Positions 17,501 to 24,984 of a stretch of DNA of 64,000 nucleotides are shown here, piece after piece. The position numbers and the translations under genes are program-made. Positions within the stretch are counted from its first letter, which is position 1. The number at the start of each line of letters is the position of its first letter. The notes beneath the pieces are model-generated. The model saw only the letters and a list, made by a program, of their open reading frames with translations. It made no database searches and was not told the origin of the DNA. Source of the DNA: Luteolibacter algae (GTDB taxonomy: Bacteria > Verrucomicrobiota > Verrucomicrobiia > Verrucomicrobiales > Akkermansiaceae); the NCBI RefSeq assembly GCF_042683045.1, contig NZ_JBHUIT010000012.1:22475-86474 (forward strand), in the 5' to 3' direction.

Positions 17501-17942
17501 CGCCGGGAAACTTCTTGGGCCGAATCCAAAAGGCGGCAGAGGCAAACTCGCCGCCATCAAAGGAGCCATGATCATCGGCGAAAACTACGGACTCGCCCTC
17601 GATCCCACCCCTACCGTCATCCCCTTCCACAACGTCACCGCCCGCCTCGCTGAACTCCGTAAAGCAAATGGAGGGAAATCGATACGCGTTTTGAGAAACG
17701 GGATGCTGGTCCACCTGGAGAAAAGCCCCGCCCGCTCCCAACAGGACTATTCAGGAGTCTGGCGCATTGCCTCCATCAAGAACAACAAGGGAAAATTCCT
17801 CATCGACATGATTCGCCCAGCCTACATCACTCCGCAAAACGGAGTCGAGTGGTCAGGCATGAACAAAAACATCGGCCCCCTTCTCGAATGCGGTTTGACG
17901 ATTTTGCCTCGCGATTACGCGGCGAGACAGGATTGCTCATAA
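14568..17942 (+). CDS. cas9: Cas9 endonuclease, type II-C
   Basis: This 1124-residue RNA-guided nuclease has RuvC-I SFDIGYASIGW with Asp11 and an arginine-rich bridge helix (RRDLRRTRRHIRSTRQRIE). RuvC-II is IIIEVARELKEFSG with Glu577, and RuvC-III is HMHHGLDAATIA with His829 and Asp832. The HNH domain (CPFTGEQY...LDRAHIIPFAS...INSKQGKRT) has His657 and Asn680, but the residue before the catalytic His is Ala656 where Cas9 proteins usually have Asp or Glu. The length and the absence of csn2 and cas4 fit type II-C. A lysine/arginine-rich C-terminus should be the PAM-interacting domain; the PAM is not deducible. The ATG at 14568 directly precedes the RuvC-I strand. No clear Shine-Dalgarno sequence is seen. 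Confidence 0.97.
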   Translation: MYNKSITLSFDIGYASIGWCVLDTTTPAPKAPEILGTGVVTFPTDDCLASKRRDLRRTRRHIRSTRQRIERMKRWLQHRGVLSREDLDKPGHPAPFLLAAATLQGKKELSAWELWTVLRWYAHNRGYDGNSLWSRDEANDDDTEKETNAKNIMAKHGTSTMAETVCACLGLKVADHATRISSALPYKTLNSAYPRETVYQEVGKILCKHTGVVPGLDTETVRFLLKNSPLTREERDKLTSVGIKLPLRYHGGLLFGQLVPRFDNRIISRCPLTWAKTYDEAIAEGKDDKEARKLAEKFAKVPAAKSVEFLEYRFARIIANLRANGEPIAPELRLTLLNLAREQGRLTTKDLNRELKEYYGKAKTNISDYFTLHPDSTDALVLDPVAKLIHTKQILTPIWSLLSPETQEKLKDSWQKNKAISLAEIIHLSGKREKLEAALQPAFLKANKPKQGKTKYADFDQYLRKTTIAPDFPSGRAPYARPVLKQVLTEVLAGHDPTKAARKTSASEGETKEQDGILYPLNVKGSRVRTLEAERPLDQLTNNHLVRHRLLILDRLTEDIANEFLTDGREVSQIIIEVARELKEFSGKTAKEISSELNNRLKDFKSTISYLEKHAPDMELNGSLIRKARIAMDMGWKCPFTGEQYEPSSLKNLDRAHIIPFASRNTNALHALVLTRPEINSKQGKRTCLQFIMDEEENRKSGKSNLDLFTLKQYEAFVEKLDTKGHPDDARRKKARKALLLTKDMDDKDLGFTDGQLTQTSHLAKLAMRDLTKRFPSAAIDPIPGPVTAELRKAWDLTGTLSGVCPEVLDKDGKVKPKGEIRGLTHMHHGLDAATIAIAAHYFPFNKNGQDQKGKLWRALLKRSRTPEEQAFLQKTGLFKTYQKPAYDHEGTPKPARTELKLEDLPASLKQSLRLSLSQARVMQHLPADRSGAKAELTIWGVVSTEGEGDDARITLRQNATTVEEGRRKRDPKTREERAGKLLGPNPKGGRGKLAAIKGAMIIGENYGLALDPTPTVIPFHNVTARLAELRKANGGKSIRVLRNGMLVHLEKSPARSQQDYSGVWRIASIKNNKGKFLIDMIRPAYITPQNGVEWSGMNKNIGPLLECGLTILPRDYAARQDCS

Positions 17943-17943
17943 G

Positions 17944-17978
17944 AAAAATGCCCTCTCCGGAATTTCCGAAGAGGGCAT
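17944..17978 (-). terminator. terminator between cas9 and the antisense genes
   Basis: ATGCCCTCT / AGAGGGCAT form a 9-bp stem around an inner CGGA/TCCG stem. On the minus strand it is followed by TTTTT. It lies 2 bases past the cas9 stop and ends the leftward transcript that comes from the DUF1508-like gene. Confidence 0.75.
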
Positions 17979-17998
17979 CTAACGATTGAACGCCGGAA

Positions 17999-18328
17999 TC
18001 AGCCGTGGTAGCAGTGAAGCCGAGCGTTTTCCTCACAGTTACTTTTAGCGGAGTAGCCCTGCGATGATGCGCCGACTTGAACACCGTTGGAGGCTTGCCG
18101 TTTCCAGCGGTGTTTTCCGTTTGCGTCAACGTAGAACGTCCAGTTGTCGCTGTAACCGAGTGTGCTACATCCTCCGTAACCATGTCGGTTGGCATTGGAT
18201 TCGCAGTCCGCTTTGTTCTGGTAGCCTTCGCTTGAGGCTCCGACGATTTCGCCGTTGGCCGCAGTTCTGCGCCAACGCCATTCGTGTTTCTGGTCGAGGT
18301 AGAACGACCATGTTGTGTTGTCTGTCAT
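17999..18328 (-). CDS. DUF1508/YegP-like two-repeat protein
   Basis: This 109-residue protein is made of two copies of a YegP-type (DUF1508) unit: WSFYLDQKHEWRWRRTAANG...GASSEGY and WTFYVDANGKHRWKRQASNG...GASSQGY, each followed by a cysteine-containing CExNA helix. Such proteins are small, cytoplasmic and of unknown function. The ATG at 18328 is preferred because it immediately precedes repeat 1; the upstream open frame is not protein-like. It lies antisense within the cas operon and converges with cas9 (57 bases apart), probably as cargo beside the toxin-antitoxin pair. Confidence 0.72.
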   Translation of the reverse strand: MTDNTTWSFYLDQKHEWRWRRTAANGEIVGASSEGYQNKADCESNANRHGYGGCSTLGYSDNWTFYVDANGKHRWKRQASNGVQVGASSQGYSAKSNCEENARLHCYHG

Positions 18329-18519
18329 ATCTTGAATGCCGGCTTTGCCCGTCCAAACCAGGTTCTCATTGAACGCATCCCGCACTCTCACTCGAGAGCA
18401 CGGGATGGTCTGAATCAATGGCAAAGCAGTCCCACGTAGGGATGTTCGACTCGGAAACAATGAACAAATAAGTTGAAAATGTCCACTAGATTATGCCAGT
18501 CCCACTATTTTTGTTTCAC

Positions 18520-18972
18520 TCAAGGATTAATCGTAAGCCCCACCGCCTCCGCCAGCTTCCTCTGCTTCGCGTCGAAGCTCCAGAATGTCCGGGCTCCGAT
18601 TTCGAGGGCGAGGGCCACTTGCAGGACGTCCAGGCTGCGAACAAAGAGAGTTCCGGAATACTGTTTCCCCAAGGCAAGGGCGCGATTCCATAACCTTGCC
18701 TCATCCGTTTCCACCAACCGAAGGATACCGTCATCAATATGCTTCTCGAAAATATGCAGAACATCCCGTGCCTGCACGGCTGTGAGGTTCCCTTCGCCTT
18801 CCAAGCGGCAGATAACGGTGGTGAACTCCAGCCGGTTCAGACGTGAAACTAGGATCGGACTGCTTGTGGTTTCGATTAACGCCAGTGCCTTATCCCGGTG
18901 AAAGTCGCCCACTCTCTCACTGATGAAAACGCTCGTATCGCAAACGATGGGTTCGGAGTTCTTGTTTTTCAA
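18520..18972 (-). CDS. PIN-domain toxin (VapC-like)
   Basis: This is a 150-residue PIN-domain ribonuclease. The acidic residues expected at the metal site are visible: the Asp of VCDTSVFIS, the Glu of LNRLEF, the Asp of RSLDVLQVALA and the Asp of FWSFDAKQRKLAEAVGL. VapC-type toxins cut tRNA or rRNA and are neutralised by a cognate antitoxin. Its ATG overlaps the stop of the antitoxin gene (ATGA), so the two are translationally coupled. The pair is transcribed against cas9 and cas1 and sits between them. Confidence 0.88.
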   Translation of the reverse strand: MKNKNSEPIVCDTSVFISERVGDFHRDKALALIETTSSPILVSRLNRLEFTTVICRLEGEGNLTAVQARDVLHIFEKHIDDGILRLVETDEARLWNRALALGKQYSGTLFVRSLDVLQVALALEIGARTFWSFDAKQRKLAEAVGLTINP

Positions 18973-19217
18973 AACCGTTCATCCTCACGCATTCTCTCCA
19001 CGATCCCATAATCGAACGTCGGCATTTCCCCGAGGCGCTCGTGCATTTCACTATGGATGAGTTTCCAATCGACTTTCCGTGTTTCGGAGGAATTCACGGG
19101 GGTTATTTTGCACACCTCCTTGCCCCGGCGGGTAATCAGGATCTCCTCGCCCTTTTCCACCTCCACCAGCAGCTTGGAAAGATGGTGCTGCGCCTCTCTA
19201 ACGGTTGCGGTTCTCAT
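18969..19217 (-). CDS. Phd/YefM-type antitoxin
   Basis: This 82-residue protein begins TVREAQHHLSKLLVEVEKGEEILITRRGKEVCKITP, a typical Phd/YefM DNA-binding N-terminus. The acidic C-terminal tail (ERLGEMPTFDYGIVERMRED) should wrap the PIN toxin. It precedes and overlaps the toxin gene. Antitoxins of this type normally repress their own promoter; the large inverted repeat just upstream at 19265 is a candidate site, although it is longer than usual operators. Confidence 0.88.
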   Translation of the reverse strand: MRTATVREAQHHLSKLLVEVEKGEEILITRRGKEVCKITPVNSSETRKVDWKLIHSEMHERLGEMPTFDYGIVERMREDERF

Positions 19218-19264
19218 TTGTTGACACTATTGACGCACAAGCTACTGAGGTCAAGCGACTTCGC

Positions 19265-19301
19265 AATATGGAGAAGGGGTTTTCAACCCCTTCTCCATAT
19301 T
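19265..19301. repeat. perfect 17-bp inverted repeat between antitoxin and cas1
   Basis: AATATGGAGAAGGGGTT, a TTC loop and AACCCCTTCTCCATATT form a perfect 17-bp stem. It lies 47 bases upstream of the antitoxin start and 83 bases upstream of cas1. No T-run follows on either strand, so a simple terminator is unlikely. It could be an operator, an RNA structure in the 5' untranslated region of cas1, or the footprint of a mobile element. Confidence 0.8.
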
Positions 19302-19384
19302 CACACGCGATCACGTAATGGCCATTTCCCACGGTTTCCCGCATTCTGGAAACACTGCGGAAAAGTTCCGTGCAGCCTCCCCCC

Positions 19385-20305
19385 ATGTCCTACCACATCG
19401 TCAGCATCGATGCTCCGGATTGCTCGCTCTCCTGCAGGGACGGGCAGCTCACCTGCAAGTCCAAGGAGGGGGATCGCAGCGTGCCGTTGGAAGATGTCGC
19501 CGCGATCATCGTCACTTCCTTTTCCGCCTCCATCCACTCGAAGCTGCTGCTGGAGGCGGCCAAGCAAGGAATCGGCCTGGTGATCTGCGAGAATTTCAAA
19601 CCCGCCTCCCTCGTCCTCCCGGCAAACCGCTCCACCGACACCCTCCTGACCCGCGCCCAGGCATACATTCCTGCCCAGCTCAAAGAGCGGCTCTGGCACA
19701 AGACTATCGACGCGAAATGCCGCAACCAGCTCACCCTCGCCACCGAGATCGCCCCCGGCGACGAAAGGCTGGAACGACTCGCGATTTATGCGAACAGCCG
19801 CCGCCCGACCAAGGAAGCCGAGTGTGCCAAACTTTTCTGGCGCATCTACGCGGATCATGTCGCTGAAACGGATGGCTTCCTCCGCCGCCGCGATGGCGAC
19901 GGACCGAACCCGCTCCTGAACTACGGCTACGCTGTCCTCCTCTCCACCATCCTCCAGAACCTTTTTGCCATCGGCCTAGATCCCACCTTCGGCATCTGCC
20001 ACGTCGTCCGCGAGAGGTCCACCCCGCTTGCCTACGATCTGATGGAACCTTTCCGACCCTGTGTCGATTGGCGGGTCGCCCAGTGGATACGTCAAAATCC
20101 CGGAATCGAGAATCCGGAGGTCACCCGCGAGTTCCGGCAATGGGTCACAGGATTCCCTTTGGAAAAAATCGACTGGATGGAACTCAAGCTTGATGTGCGC
20201 GGAGTGATCGAAGGAGTCACCCGCAGCTTCCGCGAGGCCGTCACCACCCACCAATCCGGCCCCTATAAACCATGGACCCGAACCACTACAAAATGGGATG
20301 GTTGA
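19385..20305 (+). CDS. cas1: Cas1 integrase, type II
   Basis: This 306-residue Cas1 is the metal-dependent integrase that joins new spacers to the array together with Cas2. The expected catalytic residues are visible: Glu in TKEAECAKLFWRIYAD, His in FGICHVVRERSTPLAYDL and the acidic DLMEPFRP motif. The start at 19385 (MSYHIVSIDAPDCSLSCRDG) matches the family; an upstream GTG at 19370 adds only a proline-rich stub. The gene is separated from cas9 by an antisense block, so it needs its own promoter or read-through across the inverted repeat. It overlaps cas2 by 34 bases. Confidence 0.96.
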   Translation: MSYHIVSIDAPDCSLSCRDGQLTCKSKEGDRSVPLEDVAAIIVTSFSASIHSKLLLEAAKQGIGLVICENFKPASLVLPANRSTDTLLTRAQAYIPAQLKERLWHKTIDAKCRNQLTLATEIAPGDERLERLAIYANSRRPTKEAECAKLFWRIYADHVAETDGFLRRRDGDGPNPLLNYGYAVLLSTILQNLFAIGLDPTFGICHVVRERSTPLAYDLMEPFRPCVDWRVAQWIRQNPGIENPEVTREFRQWVTGFPLEKIDWMELKLDVRGVIEGVTRSFREAVTTHQSGPYKPWTRTTTKWDG

Positions 20306-20607
20306 TGGTAGCCTTTGACCTCCCGGTCAAAACGAAGGACGAGCGGAAACGGGCGACCGATTTCCGCAAGTTCCTGCTTGATGACGGGTTTCAGATGATA
20401 CAGTTCAGCGTCTATGCCCGACCTTGCGTCACCTTCGCCCGTCAGGAAACCCACCTCCGCCGCGTCCGCTTGGCCGTCCCTGATGAAGGATCCGTCCGGG
20501 CGATCTACATTACCAAAGCGCAATGGGAAAAAGCGTTCATCATTCACGGAAAACCCGCTCGGGAAGTGTCAGCAGAGGAAATACCAGAGCAAATCATGCT
20601 CTGGTAA
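20272..20607 (+). CDS. cas2: Cas2
   Basis: This 111-residue protein is the structural partner of Cas1 in the adaptation complex. It has the ferredoxin-like opening MVAFDLPVKTKDERKRATDFRK with the conserved Asp, then LLDDGFQMIQFSVYARPC and the C-terminal VRAIYITKAQWEKA strand used for dimerisation. It overlaps cas1 by 34 bases in another frame. The array begins 64 bases after the stop. A hairpin (ACCAGAGC / GCTCTGGT, 20583-20605) overlaps the stop codon. Confidence 0.95.
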   Translation: MDPNHYKMGWLMVAFDLPVKTKDERKRATDFRKFLLDDGFQMIQFSVYARPCVTFARQETHLRRVRLAVPDEGSVRAIYITKAQWEKAFIIHGKPAREVSAEEIPEQIMLW

Positions 20608-20631
20608 AGGAAATTTCGTTTTCAGCAAATC

Positions 20632-20664
20632 CTCCTATCTCCTTCACGTTAAAGGAGATAGGAG
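20632..20664. repeat. 13-bp hairpin between cas2 and the CRISPR array
   Basis: CTCCTATCTCCTT / AAGGAGATAGGAG form a perfect stem with a 7-base loop. It ends 6 bases before the first repeat. It may mark the array boundary, stop the minus-strand array transcript or act in adaptation. There is no T-run on either side. Confidence 0.7.
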
Positions 20665-20670
20665 AGATCT

Positions 20671-22618
20671 AGTCTGCCCTCTGCAGTTTTTGAATCAAGG
20701 CAAAGCCTTTTCATGTTGGCAGTGACAAAGCCAAATAGTCTGCCCTCTGCAGTTTTTGAATCAAGGCAAAGCAAACTATGAAAGCAGGAGCAGAATCAAC
20801 CAAGTCTGCCCTCTGCAGTTTTTGAATCAAGGCAAAGCTTCACAGGAGTGGAGTGGCAACTCACCCGCAGTCTGCCCTCTGCAGTTTTTGAATCAAGGCA
20901 AAGCAACCCTTTCCAACTGATATGATCTGCCTTGAGTCTGCCCTCTGCAGTTTTTGAATCAAGGCAAAGCGAGACGGGTAGTCATTACGAAAAACCGTAG
21001 AGTCTGCCCTCTGCAGTTTTTGAATCAAGGCAAAGCTGGCGTTTACGTGGGCTTGCTGCACGTAGGAGTCTGCCCTCTGCAGTTTTTGAATCAAGGCAAA
21101 GCAAGCACGCGAGAACCCCTCTCGACGACGTAGTCTGCCCTCTGCAGTTTTTGAATCAAGGCAAAGCATCCTTGGCAAACACCCGGGCGACGATGGCAGT
21201 CTGCCCTCTGCAGTTTTTGAATCAAGGCAAAGCTGGGAATCCACAAACGGCGCGTTTTTGGCGAGTCTGCCCTCTGCAGTTTTTGAATCAAGGCAAAGCC
21301 TACGAGCTACACAGTAGAAGTGATTGATGAGTCTGCCCTCTGCAGTTTTTGAATCAAGGCAAAGCAATACCAGAGCTTTGCAACTGGCTTTCTGAAGTCT
21401 GCCCTCTGCAGTTTTTGAATCAAGGCAAAGCAGGCGGCAAGGTCGGCCTCCTGGAATCGGAAGTCTGCCCTCTGCAGTTTTTGAATCAAGGCAAAGCATC
21501 GAAAGCGAGATCGAGCACTACGAAGCCAGTCTGCCCTCTGCAGTTTTTGAATCAAGGCAAAGCTTATAAGGCACAATCACTACTCTAGCCCCTAGTCTGC
21601 CCTCTGCAGTTTTTGAATCAAGGCAAAGCCCAGTGAGCAAGCGGAAGAAAAATGAGGAGAGTCTGCCCTCTGCAGTTTTTGAATCAAGGCAAAGCTGAGC
21701 CGGAAGGCTGGGATGCGACCATCGAAGTCTGCCCTCTGCAGTTTTTGAATCAAGGCAAAGCGACAGGCTGTATGCCGCGGAATCCCCAACGAGTCTGCCC
21801 TCTGCAGTTTTTGAATCAAGGCAAAGCCGAGTTAACGGACTCGACAAGATCGGGGTTAGTCTGCCCTCTGCAGTTTTTGAATCAAGGCAAAGCCTGAATC
21901 CATGCGCTCAATGATCCGCAAAAAGTCTGCCCTCTGCAGTTTTTGAATCAAGGCAAAGCATGGGGCACGGGCGCGGGTGCTTTGTATCTAGTCTGCCCTC
22001 TGCAGTTTTTGAATCAAGGCAAAGCGCCTTCACCAATGTGAGCCTCGGTGCAATTAGTCTGCCCTCTGCAGTTTTTGAATCAAGGCAAAGCGGCATTTGC
22101 TTGTGGGTCGCACCTCTAAATAGTCTGCCCTCTGCAGTTTTTGAATCAAGGCAAAGCAACGCAATTCTCAAGTAATCCATATGATTCAGTCTGCCCTCTG
22201 CAGTTTTTGAATCAAGGCAAAGCCTCCGCGCCTTGTACGTTAAAATTTAACATAGTCTGCCCTCTGCAGTTTTTGAATCAAGGCAAAGCCAACACCGTTG
22301 ACACCACCGCACCGCTCAAGTCTGCCCTCTGCAGTTTTTGAATCAAGGCAAAGCGAGAACAAGAAAGTGAATTTCACTGTTCCAAGTCTGCCCTCTGCAG
22401 TTTTTGAATCAAGGCAAAGCAGTTTTCGTGGTTATCCTCTCAGTCGTATCAGTCTGCCCTCTGCAGTTTTTGAATCAAGGCAAAGCGAAGATGTCCGTTG
22501 GCCACTCTACCACCACAGTCTGCCCTCTGCAGTTTTTGAATCAAGGCAAAGCTGCTAGTTCAAAGCTCTCGAGCGCGTAGCCAGTCTGCCCTCTGCAGTT
22601 TTTGAATCAAGGCAAAGC
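20671..22618 (-). CRISPR. type II-C CRISPR array, 30 repeats / 29 spacers
   Basis: The repeat is 36 bp, starting AGTCTGCCCTCTGC and ending AATCAAGGCAAAGC on the plus strand. I counted 30 copies and saw no mismatch among them. Spacers are 30 bp, except two of 29 bp (21103-21131 and 22290-22318). The strand given is inferred from the anti-repeat near cas9, which pairs with the minus-strand form (GCTTTGCCTTGATTC...). On the minus strand the repeat 5' half, directly after each spacer, pairs with the tracrRNA, as in other type II systems. Open frames across the array are artefacts of its 66-bp period. No spacer targets were identified. Confidence 0.98.
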
Positions 22619-22646
22619 AAAAAATGGCACCCACAAGATGGGTGCC
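22619..22646 (-). terminator. terminator pointing into the CRISPR array
   Basis: GGCACCCA / TGGGTGCC form an 8-bp stem with loop CAAGA. On the minus strand it is followed by TTTTTT, which abuts the last repeat. It would stop leftward transcripts before they enter the array. Confidence 0.7.
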
Positions 22647-22824
22647 TCAAGACGGATGGGACGGGATTGCACTCCCCACCCTTCGCTGAACCGTCCGCTT
22701 TTTACTGGAGCAATTCAGGGTGCCGTCAGGACTTTTAAATTACTATGAAATCGAAACGAATCAATCTGAATCTACTCTGCCTCCCTGCATGCCTGGGGTT
22801 TCGGGAATCCGAAACAAACTCCGG
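22647..22824. other. spacer DNA between the array and an outlying repeat
   Basis: These 178 bases contain a GACGG...CCGTC stem followed by CGCTTTTT on the plus strand, which could be a small structured RNA or terminator. A 26-codon open start follows (ATG at 22745, MKSKRINLNLLCLPACLG) and runs straight into the outlying repeat. I recognise no family. Confidence 0.4.
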
Positions 22825-22860
22825 AGCCTACCCTCTGCAGTTTTTGAATCAAGGCAAAGC
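22825..22860 (-). repeat. outlying degenerate CRISPR repeat
   Basis: This 36-base copy of the repeat has two mismatches near its left end (AGCCTACCC in place of AGTCTGCCC). It stands 206 bases beyond the last regular repeat and marks the left edge of the decayed gene. Confidence 0.9.
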
Positions 22861-23684
22861 ATCACAACCCTTACCCCGTTTTCCGTGCGGGCAACTCCGC
22901 GCAATTCGACGAGATCACCAAGCACTTCGTTGGCGACCTTCCATCTTTCCAAGTATTCGAGCGGCGTGGCCTCACTTATAGAAGAGAGTCCGTCCGCACC
23001 TGGCAAAACCGTCCATCCAAACGAATCATTACGAGTGGCCTTCCATATCTGGCCATCATGCTCTGACCCACCGATGGCTGCAACATCTTCCCATAGGGAA
23101 GAATCGACGCTCAGGCCATTTGCTTCCGACCAACGTATGAGAGCTTCATACTGGGCCACTGCCGCCTATTGGCGTAGTTCGAACGATTCGTCTCCAGTTG
23201 TATCCGCATGTCTTCTGAGCTCGTCGATGGCTGCGTCAAGCGAACTTTGCGGTAGTGTTCCTTCATGCTGGTTTTCTTGCTCATATCTGTTTGGCAACAC
23301 AGCAAAGTATTTTGGATCCCCCTGCGCTTCAAGGACAATTCTTCCACCATCTTTCCTTGCCCGCATCGATACCATGCGCTCCCGTGCGTATTCCCCGCGC
23401 CCTTCCTCGGATTGTTGATCTTCCCGTTGAGGTCGTCCAAGAGCTTTTTCTTCAAGGCTGGATCCATCTTCTTCGTGCTCGCGCTTAGGCCAGAATTCAG
23501 GCTTGGAAGTTTTTCTTCCTTGGCGTGCTTCTCCACATTGAGGCCTTGGGCTTTCGCCGCTTCCCGTGAAAAGTCAATCTGGCCGGCTCCCGAATTGAAG
23601 CCATACGGCTCCCACGGCACATCGAAATCTCCTATTGCCGGGTCGTTCTGGTAGGCCGACCAATAGGCGAAGTCTATCTTGAAC
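22861..23684 (-). pseudogene. decayed gene fragment trapped between CRISPR repeats
   Basis: Read leftward, the segment codes for a protein-like sequence in pieces: FAYWSAYQNDPAIGDFDVPWEPYGFNSG..., then after a frameshift near 23380 SMRARKDGGRIVLEAQGDPKYFAVLPNRYEQENQ, then an in-frame TAG at about 23165, then AQYEALIRWSEANGLSVDSSLWEDVAAIGG... ending ...VARTENGVRVV at the degenerate repeat. Both ends are cut by CRISPR repeats, so neither a natural start nor stop remains. I do not recognise the family; the composition suggests a phage or plasmid cytoplasmic protein, but that is inference. It carries at least two disabling lesions besides the truncations. Confidence 0.75.
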
Positions 23685-23759
23685 AGTCTGCCCTCTGCAG
23701 TTTTTGAATCAAGGCAAAGCATGGGAGCCGGATTGATCCAATCAAGTTCCACAGTCTGC
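23685..23759 (-). CRISPR. outlying repeat, one spacer and repeat stub
   Basis: A perfect 36-bp repeat (23685-23720) is followed by a 32-base spacer-like segment and then by AGTCTGC, the first 7 bases of another repeat, before the sequence diverges. This is the broken right-hand end of the CRISPR locus. Confidence 0.8.
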
Positions 23760-23790
23760 TAACCGATCTTCAAATGTCATTCCTTGGTGA

Positions 23791-24486
23791 TCACTTATCC
23801 AGATCCAGGAAGTGCCGTTTGGATGAAACCAGGTGCCGTCTCATCGCGTCTGCTGCGTGGTCGCCAAGACCGAGAGCAATGGCCTCTACAATTTCCCGGT
23901 GGCCTTCCACGACATCGGTATACCAATCGATATCGCCGTGATTTTTCTGCGCGTATTCGATACAGCTGCGCTCCATTGCTCCCAGAACTCCGGAGTAAAT
24001 TCGATTGCCGGATCCTTTCGCGAGAACCAAGTGGAAGGAGATGTCCGCTTTGCTGAATTCGGCGAGTGAACCTTTCAACCCCTCCATCCTCCCGATGACC
24101 TGGCGCAGTTCTTTTACAATGGATTCTCCTGCATTGACCGCCGCCAAACGTGCGCACTCGGTTTCGATAAGGATACGAAAGTCGATTAATTCCATGAATC
24201 CCGCCTCCGCGACCAGGGAAGCATACATTTCCATCGCCGTGTTCAGGGAATCCAGACTGGGCTTGGCGATGTAGGTGCCACTTCCCTTCGTTGTCCTTAA
24301 CAGCCCACGACCACGCATCTGCTGTATCGCCTCCCGCACCACTGTGCGGCTCGCCCCAAATGCTTCGCAAAGCCTCTCCTCGGAGGGAAGGCGCTCCCCG
24401 GGTGCAAGCTTTCCCGAAAGGATCTCGCCTTCGATCTGTGCAATAATTTCCTGACTTCGCTGTGACACTCGGGAAAATCTGCCCAT
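23791..24486 (-). CDS. GntR-family regulator, FCD (FadR) subgroup
   Basis: This 231-residue repressor has an N-terminal winged helix (ERLPSEERLCEAFGASRTVVREAIQQMRGRGLLRTTKGSGTYI) and an all-helical FCD ligand domain (FRILIETECARLAA...FHLVLAKGSGN...GHREIVEAIALGLGDHAADAMRRHL). FCD regulators typically sense sugar acids or other organic acids and bind a short palindrome. It is divergent from the sugar-acid cluster that starts at 24586, so it probably controls that operon in response to a pathway intermediate. The downstream end lies 31 bases from the CRISPR remnant. Confidence 0.9.
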   Translation of the reverse strand: MGRFSRVSQRSQEIIAQIEGEILSGKLAPGERLPSEERLCEAFGASRTVVREAIQQMRGRGLLRTTKGSGTYIAKPSLDSLNTAMEMYASLVAEAGFMELIDFRILIETECARLAAVNAGESIVKELRQVIGRMEGLKGSLAEFSKADISFHLVLAKGSGNRIYSGVLGAMERSCIEYAQKNHGDIDWYTDVVEGHREIVEAIALGLGDHAADAMRRHLVSSKRHFLDLDK

Positions 24487-24585
24487 ACCTGTGGCTCATC
24501 TCCAGATGTTTTATCAAAAATCAAAATTTCTGTCTGACAACTCTCCCGCAGATCTGTATGACAACCGCCACCAACCAATCGGCCA

Positions 24586-24984
24586 ATGCTGCAAACAGGA
24601 ATACTGAACCCACAAATTCTCTCTCTAATCGCCCGCGTGCGTCACACGAATACCCTGGTCATTTCCGACTGGGCCTTCCCCTACTGGCCAGAGATCGAGA
24701 CCGTCGACATTTCTCTGACAAAAGGAATGCCAACCGTTCTGCAAGTTTTGGAACTATTGAAACCAAATTTCAAAATCGGCCGCATCGTCCAAGCAGAGGA
24801 ATTTCTTAGCACGAATCCGGATGAGAAAATCAAAGCTTTCAATACAGCATTCGAAGAGATTCCGGACTGCATTATTGAAAGGCCTTCCCACATTGATCTC
24901 AAAAAACAAGTTCCATCCGCCATCGGTCTCATTCGCACCGGTGATCCTACCGCTTACGGAAACATCATCCTGGAATCAGTCTAA
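24586..24984 (+). CDS. RbsD/FucU-family sugar pyranase (mutarotase)
   Basis: This 132-residue protein opens MLQTGILNPQILSLIARVRHTN with the conserved asparagine/histidine region, followed by ISDWAFPYWP and ends RTGDPTAYGNIIL. RbsD and FucU convert sugars between pyranose, furanose or anomeric forms, feeding the correct form to a dehydrogenase or kinase. Here it is the first gene of a dehydrogenase-based cluster, which favours an L-fucose/L-galactose mutarotase role over ribose. Its stop overlaps the start of the next gene by one base. Confidence 0.88.
   Translation: MLQTGILNPQILSLIARVRHTNTLVISDWAFPYWPEIETVDISLTKGMPTVLQVLELLKPNFKIGRIVQAEEFLSTNPDEKIKAFNTAFEEIPDCIIERPSHIDLKKQVPSAIGLIRTGDPTAYGNIILESV

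Noticed and set aside
14592..17741. Several long minus-strand frames opposite cas9
   Set aside because: They are shadows of the strong codon bias of cas9 (Glu/Gly/Val-rich, no recognisable domains), while the plus strand encodes a complete Cas9.
20861..22558. Long frames on both strands across the array encoding repeats such as SKTAEGRL and CPLQFLNQGKA
   Set aside because: They follow the 66-bp repeat-spacer period of the CRISPR array. The spacer-encoded parts are unrelated, so these are not repeat proteins.
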